Source of the DNA: Stenotrophomonas_A sp002429615
GTDB taxonomy: Bacteria; Pseudomonadota; Gammaproteobacteria; Xanthomonadales; Xanthomonadaceae
Direction of reading: 5' to 3'
DNA length: 64,000 nucleotides
Assembly: GCA_031987425.1 (NCBI GenBank)
Contig: DALZZL010000002.1
Span: 1-64,000, forward strand
Part shown: positions 30,429-39,753 of the stretch, one piece after another
How positions within the stretch are numbered: position 1 is the first letter of the stretch
Layout: each line of letters starts with the position of its first letter
The notes under the pieces: generated by a model
The model's input: only the letters and a program-made list of their open reading frames with translations
Told to the model about the DNA's origin: nothing
Database searches by the model: none
Made by a program: the position numbers and the translations under genes

Positions 30429-32933
30429 ATGTCGTCTGTTTCTGCTTCGTCCGCCGCCACGCTCTCACCGGCCGCGCCACGCACCGTCGTGCACAAGTTC
30501 GGCGGCACCTCGGTCGCCGACGCCGCGCGCTATCGCCATGTCGCCCAGCTGCTGCTGGCCCGTCCAGAGACGCGCCAGGTCACCGTGGTGTCGGCGATGA
30601 AAGGCGTCACCGATGCGCTGATCGACATGGCCACCCAGGCGTCCGCCGGGCAGCCGGAATGGCGCGAGCTGTGGCACGAAACCCGCGCCCGCCATCGTGG
30701 CGCGGCGGTGGCGCTGCTGGGCGAACACGCCGGTGCGTTGATCGAATGGCTGGACCGGCAGTTCGAACAGCTGGCCGAGATCCTCGCCGCGCTGGCGGTG
30801 ATCGGCGAACTGCCGCGCGAGGTGCTCGATCGCGTGCAGGGACTGGGTGAGGTGTATTCGGCGCAGCTGCTGGGCGAGCACCTTCGCGCGCTGGGCGAGC
30901 CGTGCGCGGTGCTGGATGCGCGCGAGGTGCTGGTGGTCAATCGCGGCGAACTGGGCGTAGACGTGGACTGGGGCGTCAGCGCGGAGCGGCTGGCGCGCTG
31001 GCGCGAGGCGCAACCGCATGCGCGCGTGGTGGCCACCGGCTTCGTCGCCCGCGACCGCGCCGGCCGCGTCACTACGCTGGGGCGCAATGGCAGCGATTAT
31101 TCCGGCGCGATCTTCGCCGCGCTGTTCGAGGCCGACGAACTGCACATCTGGACCGATGTCGACGGCGTGTTGTCCGCCGATCCGCGCGTGGTGCCCGAGG
31201 CGGTGCAGCTGGAGACGCTGAGCTACGACGAGGCCTGCGAGCTGGCCTATTTCGGCGCCAAGGTGGTGCATCCGCAGACGATGTCGCCGGCCATCGAGCG
31301 TGGCCTGCCGATCATCATCCGCAACACCTTCCAGCCCGAGCATCCCGGTACGCGGATCAGCGCGAGCAGCCGCGTGGGCGGGCCGATCAAGGGCCTGACC
31401 CTCAGTCCGAACCTGTCCATCCTCAATCTCGAAGGCACCGGCCTGATCGGCGTGCCCGGTACCGCCGAGCGGGTGTTCGCCGCATTGCGCAACGCGCGGG
31501 TGTCGGTGGTGATGATCTCGCAGGGCTCGTCCGAGCACTCGATCTGCTGCGTGGTGCGCGAGGAGGAGTCGGCACGCGCGCAGGAGGCGCTGCTGCTGGC
31601 GTTCACCCACGAGCTGGCGGTCGGGCAGGTGCAGCGCGTGCAGCTGACCGCCGGGGTCAGCGTGCTGGCCGCGGTCGGTGACGGCATGGCGGGCCAGCCG
31701 GGCGTCGCCGCGCGGTTGTTCGAGTCGCTGGGGCGCGCGCAGGTCAATATCCTGGCGATCGCGCAGGGCTCCTCGGAACGCAACATCTCCGTGGCCATCG
31801 ACAGCGCGCATGCCACCCGCGCGCTGCGGGCCGCGCATGCCGGGTTCTGGCTGTCGCCGCAGACCTTCGCGGTCGGGGTGATCGGGCCGGGCAACGTCGG
31901 TGCGGCGTTGCTCGACCAGCTCGGCGCGGCGCAACCGCAATTGCTGGCCAAGGCCAACCTGGACCTGCGCGTGCGCGCCATCGCCTCGCGCAGCCGCATG
32001 TGCCTGGCAGAGCGCACGCTCGATGGCGACTGGCGCCCGGCCTTCGCCGGTGCGCGCGACGCCACCGACCTGGACCGGTTCACCGCGCACCTGCTCGATG
32101 CCAACCTGCCGCACGCGGTCATCATCGACTGCAGCGGCAGCGCCAACGTGGCCGATCGCTACGCCGACTGGCTGGCCGCCGGCATCCACGTGGTCACGCC
32201 GAACAAGCAGGCCGGCGCGGGCCCGCTGGCGCGCTATCGCGCCATCCAGGACGCCGCCGCCGGCAGCGGCGCGCGCTTCCGCTACGAGGCGACGGTGGGC
32301 GCGGGCCTGCCGGTGATCACCACGCTGCGCGACCTGGTGGATACCGGCGATCGGGTGACCTCGATCGAAGGCATCTTCTCCGGCACCTTGGCCTGGCTGT
32401 TCAACAAATACGACGGTTCGCTGCCGTTTTCCGAACTGGTCGCGCAGGCCAAGGCGATGGGCTACACCGAGCCGGACCCGCGCGATGATCTCTCCGGCAT
32501 CGACGTGGCGCGCAAGCTGGTGATCCTGGCGCGCGAAGCCGGGCGTGACCTGAGCCTGGAGGACGTGGCGGTGGAGAGCCTGGTGCCCGACGCGCTGCGC
32601 GATGGTGGCATCGACGCCTTCATGGCCGGCCTGGGCGAGGTGGATGCAGGGTTCGCGCAGCGCCTGGCGCAGGCGCGCGCGCGCGGCAACGTGTTGCGTT
32701 ACGTGGCGCAGCTGCCGCCGGACCGGGCGCCCAGCGTCGGCCTGGTGGAAGTGCCGGCCGACCACGCCTTCGCCAACCTGCATCTCACCGACAACATCGT
32801 GCAGTTCACCACTGGGCGCTACTGCCAGAACCCGCTGGTAGTGCAGGGGCCGGGCGCCGGGCCGGAAGTGACCGCGGCCGGCGTGTTCGCCGACCTGCTG
32901 CGGGTAGCGGTGGGCGAGGGCACGCGACTGTGA
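30429..32933 (+). CDS. thrA: bifunctional aspartokinase / homoserine dehydrogenase I
   Basis: Catalyses the first and third steps from aspartate to threonine. The aspartokinase part starts at VVHKFGGTSVADAARY (residue 21) and runs to about 300; two ACT-type regulatory segments (about 320-460) bind threonine in the family. The homoserine dehydrogenase half begins VGVIGPGNVGAALLDQL near residue 480 and has VVTPNKQAGAGPLARY and IEGIFSGTLAWLFNKYDGSL. It is 834 residues, as in xanthomonads. The start ATG follows ACGAGG. The stop overlaps the thrB GTG, and a threonine leader lies upstream, so repression by threonine or isoleucine is likely. Confidence 0.96.
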   Translation: MSSVSASSAATLSPAAPRTVVHKFGGTSVADAARYRHVAQLLLARPETRQVTVVSAMKGVTDALIDMATQASAGQPEWRELWHETRARHRGAAVALLGEHAGALIEWLDRQFEQLAEILAALAVIGELPREVLDRVQGLGEVYSAQLLGEHLRALGEPCAVLDAREVLVVNRGELGVDVDWGVSAERLARWREAQPHARVVATGFVARDRAGRVTTLGRNGSDYSGAIFAALFEADELHIWTDVDGVLSADPRVVPEAVQLETLSYDEACELAYFGAKVVHPQTMSPAIERGLPIIIRNTFQPEHPGTRISASSRVGGPIKGLTLSPNLSILNLEGTGLIGVPGTAERVFAALRNARVSVVMISQGSSEHSICCVVREEESARAQEALLLAFTHELAVGQVQRVQLTAGVSVLAAVGDGMAGQPGVAARLFESLGRAQVNILAIAQGSSERNISVAIDSAHATRALRAAHAGFWLSPQTFAVGVIGPGNVGAALLDQLGAAQPQLLAKANLDLRVRAIASRSRMCLAERTLDGDWRPAFAGARDATDLDRFTAHLLDANLPHAVIIDCSGSANVADRYADWLAAGIHVVTPNKQAGAGPLARYRAIQDAAAGSGARFRYEATVGAGLPVITTLRDLVDTGDRVTSIEGIFSGTLAWLFNKYDGSLPFSELVAQAKAMGYTEPDPRDDLSGIDVARKLVILAREAGRDLSLEDVAVESLVPDALRDGGIDAFMAGLGEVDAGFAQRLAQARARGNVLRYVAQLPPDRAPSVGLVEVPADHAFANLHLTDNIVQFTTGRYCQNPLVVQGPGAGPEVTAAGVFADLLRVAVGEGTRL

Positions 32934-33853
32934 GGACGCAGGCAACGGCTTTCTCGCCGGCCTCGGTCGGCAACGCGGCGGTGGGCTTCGACATCCTGGG
33001 GCACGCCATTGCCGGTGTCGGCGATACGGTGAGCGTGCGGCGTATCGACGCGCCCGAGGTGCGTATCGTGGCGATCCGGGGCGCGGCCGTCGCGTTGCCG
33101 CGCGATGCGGAGGACAACACGGCCGGGGTGGCGCTGATCGCGCTGCGCCAGGCGTTGGCGCTGCCCTTCGGCTTCGAGGTCGAGATCGACAAGGGCATAC
33201 CGCTCGGTTCGGGAATGGGCGGCTCGGCGGCGTCGTGCGTGGCCGCGCTGGTCGCGGCGAACGCGCTGCTCGATGTGCCGCTGTCGGCGCAGGCGCTGTA
33301 TCCGTTCGCGCTCGCCGGCGAGGCCGTGGCCAGCGGCGGGCGCCACGGCGACAACCTCGGCCCGATGCTGCTGGGCGGGCTGGTGCTGGCCACCGCCGAT
33401 CGGCTGGTGCGGATTCCGGTGGTCGATGCCTGGCACAGCCTGCTGGTGCATCCGGACGCGGTGCTCGAAACACGTCGCGCCCGCGCCGCGTTGCAGGGCG
33501 ACTACCGGCTGGGCGAATTCGTCGAACAGAGCGCGAACCTCGCCCTGGTGCTGGCCGGTTGCCATGCCGGTGATGCCGAGCTGGTGCGCGCCGGCCTGCG
33601 CGACGTGCTGGTGGAGCCACGGCGCGCGCCACTGATCGCCGGTTTCGACGCGGCCAAGCGCGCGGCACTGGCGCAGGGGGCGATGGGCGCCAGCATTTCG
33701 GGCGCCGGCCCCAGCGTGTTCGCGTGGTACGAGACCCGCGCCGCCGCCGAGGCCGCCGCGCCCGCCGTGCAGGCAGCCTTCGCCGATGCCGGCTTCGACA
33801 GCCAGGCCTGGGTCTCGCCACTGGCTTCCCCCGGCGCCCACCTGCTCGATTGA
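32930..33853 (+). CDS. thrB: homoserine kinase
   Basis: Phosphorylates homoserine with ATP. This is a GHMP-family kinase of 307 residues with FSPASVGNAAVGFDILGHA at the N-terminus, the ATP loop GIPLGSGMGGSAAS near residue 87 and the C-terminal GASISGAGPSVFAWYE. The start is GTG within the thrA stop (GTGA) and the stop TGA overlaps an ATG (33853), though thrC more likely starts at 33874. It is the second gene of thrABC. Confidence 0.96.
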   Translation: MRTQATAFSPASVGNAAVGFDILGHAIAGVGDTVSVRRIDAPEVRIVAIRGAAVALPRDAEDNTAGVALIALRQALALPFGFEVEIDKGIPLGSGMGGSAASCVAALVAANALLDVPLSAQALYPFALAGEAVASGGRHGDNLGPMLLGGLVLATADRLVRIPVVDAWHSLLVHPDAVLETRRARAALQGDYRLGEFVEQSANLALVLAGCHAGDAELVRAGLRDVLVEPRRAPLIAGFDAAKRAALAQGAMGASISGAGPSVFAWYETRAAAEAAAPAVQAAFADAGFDSQAWVSPLASPGAHLLD

Positions 33854-33873
33854 TGTCCTTTCCAGGAGCTTCG

Positions 33874-35163
33874 ATGAACTTCATATCCACCCGTGGCGGC
33901 GCGCCGTCCACGACCCTGAGCCAGGCGCTGGCCGCCGGCCTTGCGCCCGATGGCGGGCTGTACGTGCCGCAGACCCTGCCGGCCGCGCGCGCATTGGCGC
34001 CGGGCGCGGACCTTGCGGCTAGTACCGCTGCATTGCTGCAACCTTTCTTCGACGGTGACGCGCTGTCCTACGTATTGGCCGATATCTGCACCGAGGCCTA
34101 TGCCTTTCCCGCACCGTTGCGGGCGTTGGCCACGCCGGGCGATCACGTGCTGGAGCTTTTCCACGGCCCGACCGCGGCGTTCAAGGATTTCGGCGCGCGC
34201 TTTCTCGCCGCCTGCCTGCGTCGCTTGCCGCGCGCTGATTCGCGCGAACTGACCATTCTCGTCGCCACCTCCGGCGATACCGGCGCGGCCGTGGCCGCCG
34301 CCTTCCATCGCCAGCCGGGCGTGCGGGTGGTGGTGCTGTATCCGGACGGGCGCGTCTCGCCGCGGCAGGCGCACCAGCTCGGCTGCTTCGGCGACAACAT
34401 CCATGCGCTGCGCGTGGCCGGCGCGTTCGACGACTGCCAGGCGATGGTCAAGCGCGCGCTCAACGACGCGTCCTTGCAGGCCAGGGTGCCGTTGAGTTCG
34501 GCCAACAGCATCAGCCTGGGCCGCTGGTTGCCGCAGATGGGGTATTACGCTGACGCCGCGCTGCGCCATCACGCCGCCACCGGCCGCGTGCTCAACCTGG
34601 TGGTGCCGACCGGCAATCTCGGCAATGCGCTGGCGGCGATCCTGGCGCGCCAGCTCGGCATTCCGCTCGGTCGCATCGTGCTGGCGACCAATGCCAACCG
34701 GGTCCTGCCGGATTACTTCGACGGCGGTGATTACCAGCCGGCGGCGAGCGTGGCGACGCTGGCCAACGCCATGGACGTGGGCGCGCCGAGCAATTTCGAG
34801 CGGCTGCGTTGGCTGTACCAGGGAGATGATGCCGCGCTGCGTGCGGCCTTCGCGGCGTACTCGGTCGATGATGCGACCATCCGCCGCACCTTGGCCGAGC
34901 GTCATCGTCGCTTCGGCGAGGTGTTCTGCCCGCATACCGCCACCGCGGTGCATGTGCTGGAAACCTTGCGTGCACAAGGGGTGCAGGGCGACTGGGCGGT
35001 CGCGGCGACCGCGCATCCGGCCAAGTTCGACAGCGTCGTGGAGCCGCTGATCGGCACCCCGGTTCCGGTACCTGAATCGCTGGCCGCGCTGCTGCAGCGG
35101 CCGGCACGGGCCGAGCCGCTGGCGGCGGAGTATGCTGCGCTCCGGCAGTGGCTGACCGCCTGA
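33874..35163 (+). CDS. thrC: threonine synthase
   Basis: PLP enzyme converting O-phosphohomoserine to threonine, the last step of the operon. It is 429 residues. MNFISTRGGAP is the usual start, HGPTAAFKDFGARFL carries the PLP lysine (Lys104), TSGDTGAAVAAAFH is the phosphate-binding loop, and VPTGNLGNALAA the glycine-rich region. The ATG at 33874 has CCAGGAG five bases upstream, which favours it over the ATG at 33853 overlapping thrB. Confidence 0.96.
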   Translation: MNFISTRGGAPSTTLSQALAAGLAPDGGLYVPQTLPAARALAPGADLAASTAALLQPFFDGDALSYVLADICTEAYAFPAPLRALATPGDHVLELFHGPTAAFKDFGARFLAACLRRLPRADSRELTILVATSGDTGAAVAAAFHRQPGVRVVVLYPDGRVSPRQAHQLGCFGDNIHALRVAGAFDDCQAMVKRALNDASLQARVPLSSANSISLGRWLPQMGYYADAALRHHAATGRVLNLVVPTGNLGNALAAILARQLGIPLGRIVLATNANRVLPDYFDGGDYQPAASVATLANAMDVGAPSNFERLRWLYQGDDAALRAAFAAYSVDDATIRRTLAERHRRFGEVFCPHTATAVHVLETLRAQGVQGDWAVAATAHPAKFDSVVEPLIGTPVPVPESLAALLQRPARAEPLAAEYAALRQWLTA

Positions 35164-35288
35164 GCGGTAGCCGAACAGGGGCGCATGGACGCCTTGGGAG
35201 CCCCGTTTGCCGTCGCCATATCGGTGTTTCCCCGGGGAGCTGGACGGATTCGGTTTCTCCTGCCATTGCAGATGACAGGTGTTCGTCC

Positions 35289-36092
35289 ATGCGCGCTTTG
35301 CTGAAACTCACCACGATCGCCGCCCTGTGCGCCCTCGCGTCTGCGGCGACCGCCAAGCTGGCCGTACCCGCGCAGCGCGCGGACGAGCTGGCGCCCACAC
35401 CTGTGCCGGATGCCGCGGTGGCCGTCGCCAGCGTCAAGGCGCCGTTGGCGGGCGTGGCCCTGGTCGACGCCCTGGTGCACCAGGCGCCGACCATCGACCG
35501 GCATGTGCTGAGCCTGGCCACCGAGGCGCTGCAGTGCGCGCGCCGCCACCAGCAGGTGGGCGAGGACGCGGTGCTGAGCGTGATCGACTATTCGCGGCCT
35601 TCCACCGAGCGGCGCCTGTGGGTGTTCGACCTGGCGCGGCAGCGCCTGCTGTTCCAGGAATGGGTCGCGCATGGCCGCAACACCGGCGACAACCTCGCCG
35701 CGCGGTTCTCCAACAGCGATGGCAGCTTCATGTCCAGCATCGGGGCATTCACCGCGCAGGAGACCTACACCGGGCACAACGGCTATTCGCTGCGACTGCA
35801 GGGGCTGGAGCCGGGTTTCAACGACCATGCGCGTGATCGCGCCATCGTCATCCACGGTGCGCCGTACGTCAGCGAGGCGGTGATCCACAGCCAGGGCCGG
35901 CTGGGCCGCAGCCTGGGTTGTCCGGCGGTGCGCCCTGCGGTGGCCAGGCAGTTGATCGACACCCTGCAGGGTGGCTCGTTCGTGTTCGCCTATTACCCCG
36001 ACAGCCAGTGGCTCAAGCGCTCACACCTGCTGATGGCCGATTGCGGTGGGCAGCTGGCGCAGGCCACACCAGTGGTCGCCGCGCGGCATTGA
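35289..36092 (+). CDS. L,D-transpeptidase-like (YkuD_2) exported protein
   Basis: Probable periplasmic murein L,D-transpeptidase or related catalytic-domain protein. A Sec signal (MRALLKLTTIAALCALASA) precedes an Ala/Val-rich linker. The catalytic fold covers about residues 95-235 with RAIVIHGAPYVSE (His) and GRLGRSLGCPAVR (Cys), the H-x-n-S-x-G-C-P pattern of the family, and WVFDLARQRLLFQEWVAHGR at its start. It is 267 residues. The ATG at 35289 is the first codon of the signal. It is not linked to other cell-wall genes here. Confidence 0.85.
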   Translation: MRALLKLTTIAALCALASAATAKLAVPAQRADELAPTPVPDAAVAVASVKAPLAGVALVDALVHQAPTIDRHVLSLATEALQCARRHQQVGEDAVLSVIDYSRPSTERRLWVFDLARQRLLFQEWVAHGRNTGDNLAARFSNSDGSFMSSIGAFTAQETYTGHNGYSLRLQGLEPGFNDHARDRAIVIHGAPYVSEAVIHSQGRLGRSLGCPAVRPAVARQLIDTLQGGSFVFAYYPDSQWLKRSHLLMADCGGQLAQATPVVAARH

Positions 36093-36113
36093 GGCCACCG
36101 CGCCGGCACTCGC

Positions 36114-36872
36114 TCAGGCGATATCGCCGGCGAGGCGCTGCAGGCCGGGGAGGTCGAGAATCTGCACCCGGTGCAGCTGCGGCAGGGCAATGAGGGCCTG
36201 CTGGCGCAGCTTGGTGAAGGTGCGGCTCACCGTTTCCATGGTCAGGCCGAGGTGGTCGGCGATGTCGCCACGGCCCATCGGCAGGTTGACCACGTCATTG
36301 GGCTGCCCCGACAGCGCGCCGCGCGCGCCCAGCCGCAGCAGGAAATGCGCCAGGCGCTCGCTGGGCTGCAGGCGGGCGAGCAGCAGGCCGGCATCCTGCG
36401 CGGCGGCCAGCTCCATGCTGGTGCGCTGCATGAGCTTGCGTTCCAGCTGCGGATACTGCTCGCGCAGGCGACGCATTTCCGCCAGTGGCGTGCGGCAGGC
36501 GCGGCTTTCGCAGATGGCTTCGATGTCGTGCCGGTGACGCAGGCTCTCGGTCAGGCCGACATAGTCGCCGGGCAGCACGAAGCCGGTGATCTGGCGGCGG
36601 CCGTCCGGCAGGGTGCGTACCAGCCGCAGCGCGCCGTCGGTCAGCGTGTACACGTACTGGCGGGCATCCCCGGCGCGCGCCAGGGTCGCCCCGGCGGCCA
36701 GCCGCAGCGGCTGGGTGACCTCGTCGAGCGCGGCCATTTCGTGGCCGGACAGCGCCGAACACACCGCCCGGCCGCGGACGCCGCATTGGGCGCATTCCAG
36801 CACCGGCGCGTCATCGCCACCGGGACTGGCCGGTGTGCAGGGCAGGGGGCTGACGAGGGCTGGCCGATACAT
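36114..36872 (-). CDS. FNR-type transcriptional regulator (FnrN/FnrL-like)
   Basis: Crp/Fnr-family regulator of 252 residues. The N-terminal Cys pattern is Cys27-x2-Cys30-x7-Cys38 (ECAQCGVRGRAVC), the spacing of rhizobial FnrN and FixK-like [4Fe-4S] sensors rather than E. coli FNR (x5). Cys126 in ESRACRTP aligns with the fourth cluster ligand. The helix-turn-helix is GDIADHLGLTMETVSRTFTK with the family E-x2-SR contacts. It is likely an oxygen-responsive activator. Start choice is uncertain: ATG 36872, or ATG 36914 adding 14 residues. It is divergent from hisS. Confidence 0.88.
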   Translation of the reverse strand: MYRPALVSPLPCTPASPGGDDAPVLECAQCGVRGRAVCSALSGHEMAALDEVTQPLRLAAGATLARAGDARQYVYTLTDGALRLVRTLPDGRRQITGFVLPGDYVGLTESLRHRHDIEAICESRACRTPLAEMRRLREQYPQLERKLMQRTSMELAAAQDAGLLLARLQPSERLAHFLLRLGARGALSGQPNDVVNLPMGRGDIADHLGLTMETVSRTFTKLRQQALIALPQLHRVQILDLPGLQRLAGDIA

Positions 36873-36938
36873 GGGCACCGGAATGCGGTGGACGACAGCG
36901 CCATCATACGCCATGCGGTGCGGACGGCCGCCTGCCGT

Positions 36939-36944
36939 TAGAAT
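36939..36944 (+). promoter_or_regulatory. possible -10 box of hisS
   Basis: TAGAAT lies 46 bases before the hisS GTG in the divergent fnr-hisS interval. A clear -35 is missing. Confidence 0.35.
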
Positions 36945-36989
36945 TGTGCGTTCTTGTTCCCCCCAACCGTCGTCGCAGGAGTTCCACCA

Positions 36990-38405
36990 GTGATCAAGCC
37001 CCGTACGCCGCCCGGCATCATGGAACTGCTGCCGCGCGAGCAGATCGCGTTCCAGCGCATGCTGGACGTCATCCGCCGCAACTACGAGCGGTTCGGGTTC
37101 CTGCCGGTGGAGACGCCGGTGTTCGAGCTGTCGGACGTGCTGCTGACCAAGTCCGGTGGCGAGACCGAGCGCCAGGTGTATTTCGTCCAGTCCACCGGTG
37201 CGCTGGCCAATGCCGCCGCCGCGGGCGAAGGCGCCGAGGGCGGGCTGCCGGAACTGGCGCTGCGCTTCGACCTCACCGTGCCGCTGGCGCGCTACGTCGC
37301 CGAACACGAGCACGAGCTGGCGTTCCCGTTCCGCCGCTACCAGATGCAGCGCGTGTATCGCGGCGAGCGCGCGCAGCGCGGCCGCTTCCGTGAGTTCTAC
37401 CAGTGCGACATCGACGTGATCGGCAAGGATGTGCTGAGCATCCGCTATGACGCCGAGGTGCTGGCGGTGATCCATGCGGTGTTCTCCGAGCTGGAGATCG
37501 GCGAATTCGCCATCCAGCTCAACAACCGCAAGCTGATGCGTGGTTTCTTCGAAAGCCTGGGCGTGGCCGAGGGTGAGCGCCAGCTGGCGGTGCTGCGCGA
37601 GGTCGACAAGCTCGACAAGCGCGGTGCCGATTACGTGCGCGAGACGCTCACCGGCGCCGAGTTCGGCATCCCGGCCGAGCAGGTCGAGAAGATCCTCGAT
37701 TTTGTCTCCTATCGCTCCAGCGGGCATGCCGATGCCTGGGCCAAGCTCGACCAGCTGGCCGCGCTGGCCCCGGTGGGGGAGTCGGCGTTGCTGCAGGGCG
37801 TGATGGAGCTGCGCGACGTGCTGGCGCTGGTCAAGGCGCTGGGCGTACCGGAAAGCGCCTATTGCCTGAATTTCTCCATCGCCCGCGGCCTGGACTACTA
37901 CACCGGCACCGTCTACGAGACCCTGCTCAAGGATCATCCACAGATCGGCTCGATCTGCTCGGGCGGCCGTTACGAGAACCTGGCCAGCCACTACACAAAG
38001 TCGAAGCTGCCGGGCGTGGGCATCTCGATCGGCCTGACCCGCCTGTTCTGGCAGCTGCGCGAGGCCGGCCTGATCGCCGGTATCGAAGCCAGCAGCGTGC
38101 AGGCGCTGGTCGCGCTGATGGACGAGCACCAGCTGGAGGACTCGCTGGATATCGCCCGTCGCCTGCGCGCGGCCGGCATCAATACCGAAGTGCAGATGGA
38201 GCCGAAGAAGATCGGCAAGCAGTTCCAGTACGCGTCCAAGGCCGGTATCCGCTTCGTGGTGCTGGCCGGTGACGACGAACGCGCCAAGGGCGTGGTGGCG
38301 GTGAAGGACCTGGTCCGCGAGCAGCAGTTCGAGGTGGCGCGGACCGAACTCGGCGATACGCTGCGCGTGGAGCTGGAGCAGGCCAAGGTGTTCGGCGAAG
38401 GCTGA
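36990..38405 (+). CDS. hisS: histidyl-tRNA synthetase
   Basis: Class II aminoacyl-tRNA synthetase that charges tRNA-His. It is 471 residues, the longer form usual in xanthomonads (E. coli 424). Motif 1 lies in GFLPVETPVFELSDVL, motif 2 is FRRYQMQRVYRGERAQRGR, the histidine signature is ARGLDYYTGTVYE, and motif 3 is GVGISIGLTRLFWQL. The C-terminal 100 residues are the anticodon-binding domain. GTG 36990 is chosen because GCAGGAG lies 10 bases upstream. Confidence 0.96.
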   Translation: MIKPRTPPGIMELLPREQIAFQRMLDVIRRNYERFGFLPVETPVFELSDVLLTKSGGETERQVYFVQSTGALANAAAAGEGAEGGLPELALRFDLTVPLARYVAEHEHELAFPFRRYQMQRVYRGERAQRGRFREFYQCDIDVIGKDVLSIRYDAEVLAVIHAVFSELEIGEFAIQLNNRKLMRGFFESLGVAEGERQLAVLREVDKLDKRGADYVRETLTGAEFGIPAEQVEKILDFVSYRSSGHADAWAKLDQLAALAPVGESALLQGVMELRDVLALVKALGVPESAYCLNFSIARGLDYYTGTVYETLLKDHPQIGSICSGGRYENLASHYTKSKLPGVGISIGLTRLFWQLREAGLIAGIEASSVQALVALMDEHQLEDSLDIARRLRAAGINTEVQMEPKKIGKQFQYASKAGIRFVVLAGDDERAKGVVAVKDLVREQQFEVARTELGDTLRVELEQAKVFGEG

Positions 38406-38430
38406 CCCGTTGGCGGGAAAATCCTTACAG

Positions 38431-38463
38431 CGAAGGGTCGCCTTGGGCGACCCTTCGTCGTTC
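38431..38463 (+). terminator. terminator after hisS
   Basis: CGAAGGGTCGCC-TTG-GGCGACCCTTCG is a perfect 12-bp stem followed by TCGTTCT. The T-tract is poor but the stem is very stable. Confidence 0.65.
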
Positions 38464-38536
38464 TGGTGGATGAGCCGAAACCTCTAGTTTCCAGGTCGCG
38501 CGCCGGCGCCCCCACTGTCACTCTCTTCCGCAATGG

Positions 38537-39067
38537 ATGCGTGGGGTGACGGAGATGCGGAAGTACCTGGATGCGGATGATGTCTATCAGGAGACCTCAG
38601 CGGCGGCGGCGCCGAACTGGCTGCTGGGGCTGCTGGCGTTTGCGTTGTTCGAGGAGCAGCGCCTGGAGTGGATGCGGCATCGGCGTGAGATTGCCAATGC
38701 CGCACCGAGCAGTGAGGAGATCCAGGCCTGGTACGAATCGCAGCCGCAAGGCGCGGTGGCCAGGGCCCTGGTGAGTGCGGAGATGCTGCTGGGGGGTTAC
38801 GGCACGCATTCGGCGGAAGTCTTTGGTGAGGATCATCGTCGGCAGATCGCCGACGGCGTGGTGGTGGCGGAGATTCGTCGGCTGGGCCGTTGGGGGCCAC
38901 AGTTGGGCCTGAACGTCATGGGCGGCCTGATCGGCTCGATGGTGTTCACCGCCTTGCTGGTTCTCCTCGGGACGTTCCTGTTGAACGGTCCCTCGGCCGA
39001 GGATTTCGCCAGACAGTTCACACACAGCGTGGAGAAGGGACATGTCCAACACCGAAACAACCCGTGA
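38537..39067 (+). CDS. hypothetical membrane protein
   Basis: 176 residues with one clear transmembrane helix near the C-terminus (GLIGSMVFTALLVLLGTFLL) and a weak hydrophobic stretch at NWLLGLLAFALFEEQRL. The region between is charged and helical. No family is recognised. ATG 38555 (MRKYLDADDVYQE) is an equally possible start. Its 3' end overlaps the next small gene by 26 bases, so the two are probably one unit. Confidence 0.65.
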   Translation: MRGVTEMRKYLDADDVYQETSAAAAPNWLLGLLAFALFEEQRLEWMRHRREIANAAPSSEEIQAWYESQPQGAVARALVSAEMLLGGYGTHSAEVFGEDHRRQIADGVVVAEIRRLGRWGPQLGLNVMGGLIGSMVFTALLVLLGTFLLNGPSAEDFARQFTHSVEKGHVQHRNNP

Positions 39068-39284
39068 GCGCGCCCGCGCGGCTGCCCTGAAGGCCCTGTG
39101 GGATGGCACCTACAGCGGCGACAGGGCGCGCGCCAGCATCGGGGCGCTGTTGTCCCGGCACGGCGAGATATCGCACAGCTCGGCATTGGCGCTCTGCGCG
39201 GCTTTTCAGGCGATGAGGACGCTGGGACCGCGCGAGCAGTACCTGTCCCCGCCGGAGTCGCCGTCGCCGATAGACCCGGAGTAG
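39042..39284 (+). CDS. small hypothetical protein
   Basis: 80 residues, Ala/Arg-rich helical N-terminus (TRERARAAALKALWDGTYSG) and a Pro/Ser-rich C-terminus. AGAAGGG lies 8 bases before the ATG. It overlaps the preceding membrane protein gene and is followed by the his regulator promoter. Not recognised. Confidence 0.6.
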   Translation: MSNTETTRERARAAALKALWDGTYSGDRARASIGALLSRHGEISHSSALALCAAFQAMRTLGPREQYLSPPESPSPIDPE

Positions 39285-39383
39285 CGCTGACGCCCTCGCG
39301 CTGACTCCCGCGCGGCGGCTCGCCCGCGCCGCCGCGCGCCGCAGCCGGTTCAGCCACCGGTCTTGCTTGAGGGGGTTATTTGT

Positions 39384-39413
39384 ATTAATGTACTAACGCG
39401 CTATTACATTAAT
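39384..39413. promoter_or_regulatory. operator-like inverted repeat before the his regulator gene
   Basis: ATTAATGTA and TACATTAAT form a perfect 9-bp inverted repeat with a 12-bp spacer. Its inner part GTACTA-ACGCGC-TATTAC resembles the E. coli trp operator half-sites GTACTA/TAGTAC. It lies 3 bases before the ATG of the TrpR-like gene, in an A/T-rich island of otherwise GC-rich DNA. It is probably the autoregulatory site that controls the his operon. Confidence 0.7.
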
Positions 39414-39416
39414 CCA

Positions 39417-39743
39417 ATGAAACAACGCCCCGCCACCGCTGATTCCCAGGACGCCCAGGTCTCTCTCCAGGCCTTGGCCCACGCGCTGTCGCGCCTGGAC
39501 GCGCCGTCCGACGTGGTCGCCTTCCTGCGCGACCTCTGCACGCCGGCCGAACTGGAGGCCCTCGCGGATCGCTGGCGCGTCGTGCCCCTGCTGCTGAAGG
39601 GTGTGCCGTATCGCGAGATTCACGACCTGACCCAGGTCAGCGTCACCACCATTGGCCGCGTCGCGCGGACCATGGAATACGGCGCCGGTGGCTATGCCGC
39701 CGCCCTGCGGGCGCAACGCGCCGAAACCACCGACTCCCACTGA
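39417..39743 (+). CDS. TrpR/YerC-family transcriptional regulator, probable his repressor
   Basis: 108 residues with the TrpR-type helical core: LRDLCTPAELEALADRWRVV and the helix-turn-helix GVPYREIHDLTQVSVTTIGR followed by VARTMEYGAGGY. Proteins of this family sit before hisG in Xanthomonadales, where comparative genomics named such a regulator HisR. An inverted repeat with trp-operator-like half-sites covers its start region. No SD precedes the ATG, so the mRNA may be leaderless. It lies 10 bases before hisG and probably represses the whole operon when histidine is present; this is inference from position. Confidence 0.88.
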   Translation: MKQRPATADSQDAQVSLQALAHALSRLDAPSDVVAFLRDLCTPAELEALADRWRVVPLLLKGVPYREIHDLTQVSVTTIGRVARTMEYGAGGYAAALRAQRAETTDSH

Positions 39744-39753
39744 GATATCCGCA

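Noticed and set aside
30465..33911. Minus-strand open frame of over 1100 codons
   Set aside because: Antisense to thrA and thrB, with the same low-complexity Arg/His/Gln composition and no recognisable domain.
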